Below, piece after piece: positions 40,296 to 42,727 of a stretch of DNA of 42,727 nucleotides; within the stretch, counting starts at the first letter, position 1, and each line of letters begins with the position of its first letter. The DNA comes from Desulfotalea sp. (GTDB taxonomy: Bacteria; Desulfobacterota; Desulfobulbia; Desulfobulbales; Desulfocapsaceae). A model generated the notes under the pieces. It was not told the DNA's origin, did not search any database, and saw only the letters and a list, made by a program, of their open reading frames with translations. The stretch covers positions 1-42,727 of the forward strand of contig NVXR01000021.1 in NCBI GenBank assembly GCA_002733995.1, given 5' to 3'. Position numbers and translations under genes: made by a program.

Positions 40296-42083
40296 TCATC
40301 GCTTACGGGAATCGCTGGTTAAGCGAACAGCTCCGACCTGGCCGTTAAATATCTCTGTGGCAATCATCACCATCTGTTCATTGAGGAGTTGTTGGCGTTT
40401 TTTCTGTGGTGAGTCCACGCCGCTCTCGTCAAGGGTGTTGTCTATATCCGGGACTATAACTTTAACTTTTAACGGTTTTTTAAAAAAATCACAGGCAAAC
40501 TTCGTGAGCAGCTGCTGGTTGTCTTTTTGTTGTAACAAAGAACAGTTAAGGCCATCACTAAAGGTGATAAGGATTTCCCCAGCTACCTTGTGGGAGATGC
40601 TGTCGGCCCGTTCTAAGTTGGTGGCCATCCAGACGGTGTCCGCCTTGATAAATTCAAGAAATTCAGCCCAATCGCGTTTGGGGTCTTTTGTGCCATGTCC
40701 TTTCACTGGTCCGGGGGAGGGGCGTAAATCCTCTGGTTCAGGTGGTAGCGGCGGAGCCTCTCCAGTGGATGTGGTGTTTTGTCTTGGAGGGGGCTGTTTG
40801 GTGGGGCTACGTTGGGCTACCGGGGTGCTACTGTCTCTGCTTCCTCGCTGATTGTTGGTGCTTACTGGGGGCAATTCAGTTTTTTTTTTAGGAGGTGCTT
40901 CTTGCAATGGAACTGCCTGGGCTTGCATGGTGCTTGTGGCTGGTAGTCCAGGCATGATCTCCTGAAGATGTCCAAGTAGTGAAGACAGAGGCACAACGTT
41001 TGTTGCTTCGATGATTTTTAAAAAGGCAATCTCTAGGGCTAGTCGTGGCTGGCTTGATTGTTTAAGTACATCTGCCAGTTGCATGAGTAGTGATAACTTA
41101 AGGTGGATCGTTTCACTGGTGTAACTGGAAGCAATCTCTTGAAAAGCGATAAGTTCGTCTTTGGGTATGTCTAGAAGGGGAGAGCAGCCGTCAATTTTAC
41201 AGAGGAGAAGGTTGCGGAATTGTGCCAGCAAATCCTCAAGAAATCTTTTGTTGTCCAAGCCAAAATTAAAGACGGTGTGGACTGCCTGAAACACTGCAGT
41301 CTTATCACCTTCAAGAAGGCCTTTGGTCAGCGCTGTAAGTACTTCTCGGTCCACAAGGCCCAATACTTCGGATACATCGGCTACGCTAATGGTTGTGTCA
41401 CCAAATGAAAACATTTGATCCAGAAGGCTGAGACCGTCACGAACAGAGCCACCTGATTCTCGTACAATGAGGGAAAGGGCGGCGGGCTCGAAATTAAAAC
41501 CTTCGCCTTTGGCAAGCTTTTCAAAGTGAGCGTAGAGCTCTTTTGTCTCCACACGTTTGAGCTCGTACTGTTGGCATCGCGACAGGATTGTGATCGGGAT
41601 TTTATGAATTTCTGTTGTGGCAAACATGAAATACACATGGGCAGGTGGCTCTTCCAGGGTTTTTAACAGGGCGTTAAAAGCCTCGGTGGTAAGCATATGT
41701 ACTTCATCAATAATTATTACTTTATACGGGGAGGATGTGGGCAGAAAACGAATCTTTTCCTTGAGTTCTCTGATCTCTTGGATACCCCTGTTTGAGGCAC
41801 CGTCAATTTCGTATAAATCGAGGGAGGCACCACTGCGTATTTCTTTGCAGGAGGGGCAAGCGTCACATGGACGATTTTCACTCTCTGCCGAGCAGTTAAT
41901 AGCTTTTGCCATGATGCGGGCAAGGGTGGTCTTGCCGACCCCGCGGACTCCAGAGAATAATATAGCGTGGGCGACCCGGTCTCGTAAGATACTGTTTCGC
42001 AAGGTTTGGACAACAGGGCGCTGGCCGACAACTTGATCAAAGGTCTGAGGTCGGGATTTTCTGGCGAGTACGAGATAGGACAT
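40296..42083 (-). CDS. dnaX: DNA polymerase III subunit tau/gamma
   Basis: 595 residues. The AAA+ module has Walker A GVRGVGKT (45-52), zinc cysteines 64, 73, 76 and 79, Walker B IIIDEVH (123-129) and the SRC motif (168-170). Domains II-III extend to about 370. A Pro/Gln/Thr-rich linker (about 380-470) follows, then the C-terminal DnaE- and DnaB-binding part of tau. A run of ten A residues at codons 399-402 could yield the short gamma form. It loads the sliding clamp and couples the replisome. Confidence 0.97.
   Translation of the reverse strand: MSYLVLARKSRPQTFDQVVGQRPVVQTLRNSILRDRVAHAILFSGVRGVGKTTLARIMAKAINCSAESENRPCDACPSCKEIRSGASLDLYEIDGASNRGIQEIRELKEKIRFLPTSSPYKVIIIDEVHMLTTEAFNALLKTLEEPPAHVYFMFATTEIHKIPITILSRCQQYELKRVETKELYAHFEKLAKGEGFNFEPAALSLIVRESGGSVRDGLSLLDQMFSFGDTTISVADVSEVLGLVDREVLTALTKGLLEGDKTAVFQAVHTVFNFGLDNKRFLEDLLAQFRNLLLCKIDGCSPLLDIPKDELIAFQEIASSYTSETIHLKLSLLMQLADVLKQSSQPRLALEIAFLKIIEATNVVPLSSLLGHLQEIMPGLPATSTMQAQAVPLQEAPPKKKTELPPVSTNNQRGSRDSSTPVAQRSPTKQPPPRQNTTSTGEAPPLPPEPEDLRPSPGPVKGHGTKDPKRDWAEFLEFIKADTVWMATNLERADSISHKVAGEILITFSDGLNCSLLQQKDNQQLLTKFACDFFKKPLKVKVIVPDIDNTLDESGVDSPQKKRQQLLNEQMVMIATEIFNGQVGAVRLTSDSRKR
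40880..40889 (-). other. A10 slippage site in dnaX
   Basis: The sense strand reads CCT, then ten A residues, then CTGAA, giving Lys-Lys-Lys-Thr in frame. A -1 shift after the Lys codons reads AAC TGA and stops at once. A +1 shift reads CTG AAT TGC CCC CAG TAA. Either product would be about 400 residues, equivalent to gamma. Confidence 0.65.
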
Positions 42084-42204
42084 GCTACACCGAGGCTGGA
42101 AATGAAATGGCGTTGTCCCCGCTAGGCGTGTAATAAGCTGGGGTAAGTGCCTTGAAGGTTTTTCTGCGTTGACTATCTGTTGGTAACTATATGTCTAAAA
42201 TCCA

Positions 42205-42233
42205 AGAATACTCTTCAGTCTCTTGTTTGTCTA
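42205..42233 (-). promoter_or_regulatory. Candidate dnaX operon promoter
   Basis: TAGACA (42228-42233) and TATTCT (42205-42210) on the minus strand are 17 bases apart, upstream of dnaX by about 120 bases and downstream of the SRP RNA. A reasonable sigma-70 match. Confidence 0.5.
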
Positions 42234-42320
42234 CCCTTGAGGTAAGCCCCAAGCGCTGCGAGTGATTAAAAAGAGTGAGTGGTTTTCAAGGGTAAGGCAC
42301 TCACAAAGTCGAGAAAAAAT

Positions 42321-42419
42321 GATAGCCGGGTTACCTGGCACACAAGAAGTGTCGCTACCGTTGCTTCCTTCCGGACCTGGCGGGGTTTGCGATTCCTTGT
42401 TGCACAGGGCCCGGCTATC
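42321..42419 (-). ncRNA. ffs: Signal recognition particle RNA (4.5S type)
   Basis: A 99-base rod whose ends GATAGCCGGG and CCCGGCTATC pair. It contains the conserved apical motif CAGGTCCGGAAGGAAGCA with the GGAA tetraloop. It binds Ffh and guides membrane protein targeting. On the minus strand it is followed by ATTTTTTC, so its own stem acts as terminator. Located upstream of dnaX, a common arrangement. Confidence 0.95.
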
Positions 42420-42727
42420 AAAGTCGAACTCAATATCTGGCGGAGAAGAAGGAGTATGTCGATCACTTCTAATCGCTTGAAATTACTGTGTAAGTATTTT
42501 TTGAGAGTTATATCTTGCTGGCGCATTCTGCAACGCGTCAACGGAAGGCTTTATACCCTGTTATTTTTTGTCCGTCAAGAGTATTTATTAATCCTTTAAT
42601 TTAAGACGGCATTATTGTGGCCCCTGCTTCCGGGTCGGACCACACCAACTGTCTAAAATCTTTTGATTAATTGCTAAAAAACAGGTGTTTTAAGGGCTTA
42701 GAGGTACCTTTTGAGCATCAAAAAGGG
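42420..42727. other. Upstream region of the SRP RNA gene
   Basis: No protein gene is supported in these 308 bases. They contain the SRP promoter (42550-42578). An imperfect GC-rich inverted repeat lies at about 42620-42648 (GTGGCCCC with later GGACCAC). The remainder is AT-rich. Confidence 0.5.
42550..42578 (-). promoter_or_regulatory. SRP RNA promoter
   Basis: On the minus strand TTGACG (42573-42578), a 17-base spacer and TATAAA (42550-42555) form a strong sigma-70 promoter, followed by a GC-containing discriminator GCCTTCC typical of stable RNA genes. The start would lie about 120 bases before the mature SRP RNA, implying a processed 5' leader. Confidence 0.65.

Noticed and set aside
42266..42541. 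A 91-residue minus-strand frame
   Set aside because: It overlaps the entire SRP RNA gene and has no protein-like features.

Overview
The window holds two blocks. Positions 1 to about 30755 are the right-hand part of a lambda-like siphovirus prophage; its left end lies outside the window. Positions 30756-42727 are chromosomal housekeeping genes, almost all on the minus strand: tRNA-Pro, a MerR-type regulator, ihfA, pheT, pheS, rplT, rpmI, infC, thrS, tRNA-Val, recR, ybaB, dnaX and the SRP RNA gene. Gene content and protein style suggest a Gram-negative bacterium of moderate GC, most likely a Desulfobulbales-like member of the Desulfobacterota. That placement is inference; no search was possible.

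Prophage, left to right. A small helix-turn-helix protein (1-240) is followed by a replication module: a D5/P4-type SF3 helicase (487-2253), an intergenic region with mirrored arrays of the heptamer AATCCTA (2252-2512, a candidate replication origin), and a zinc-finger/Toprim primase (2540-4033). Three small genes follow, one of them a MazG-like pyrophosphohydrolase, then a ParB-domain/DNA methyltransferase fusion. The packaging module is a small terminase, a GpA-type large terminase and a small HTH protein. A HigBA-like toxin-antitoxin pair on the minus strand (9333-9911) sits between packaging and head genes, with a bidirectional terminator on one side and a tandem repeat plus candidate late promoter on the other. 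Head genes are gpW-like, lambda-type portal, a prohead protease/major capsid fusion, a decoration-like protein and a joining protein. Tail genes are Z-, U- and V-like proteins, a G/GT-like chaperone pair with an apparent -1 frameshift site, the tape measure, and a tail-tip set that is not lambda-like (19720-27274). A lipoprotein, a DUF1353 protein, a membrane/coiled-coil protein and a transglycosylase-like lysin precede the tyrosine integrase (29484-30629). The integrase lies next to tRNA-Pro(GGG), a plausible but unproven attachment site.

Host block. pheS-pheT-ihfA-merR lie downstream of thrS-infC-rpmI-rplT, the common translation gene cluster. infC clearly starts at AUU. dnaX-ybaB-recR form a compact operon downstream of the SRP RNA. 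dnaX carries an A10 run at the tau/gamma boundary, after which both alternative frames stop within six codons.

The observations most worth checking are the mirrored AATCCTA arrays between helicase and primase, the tandem repeat with an embedded TTTACCGGTAAA palindrome upstream of the head genes, the T TTT TTA frameshift site in the tail chaperone gene, the six-copy beta module across two tail-tip proteins, and the dnaX A10 run. No transposon, CRISPR array, retroelement or rRNA was seen.
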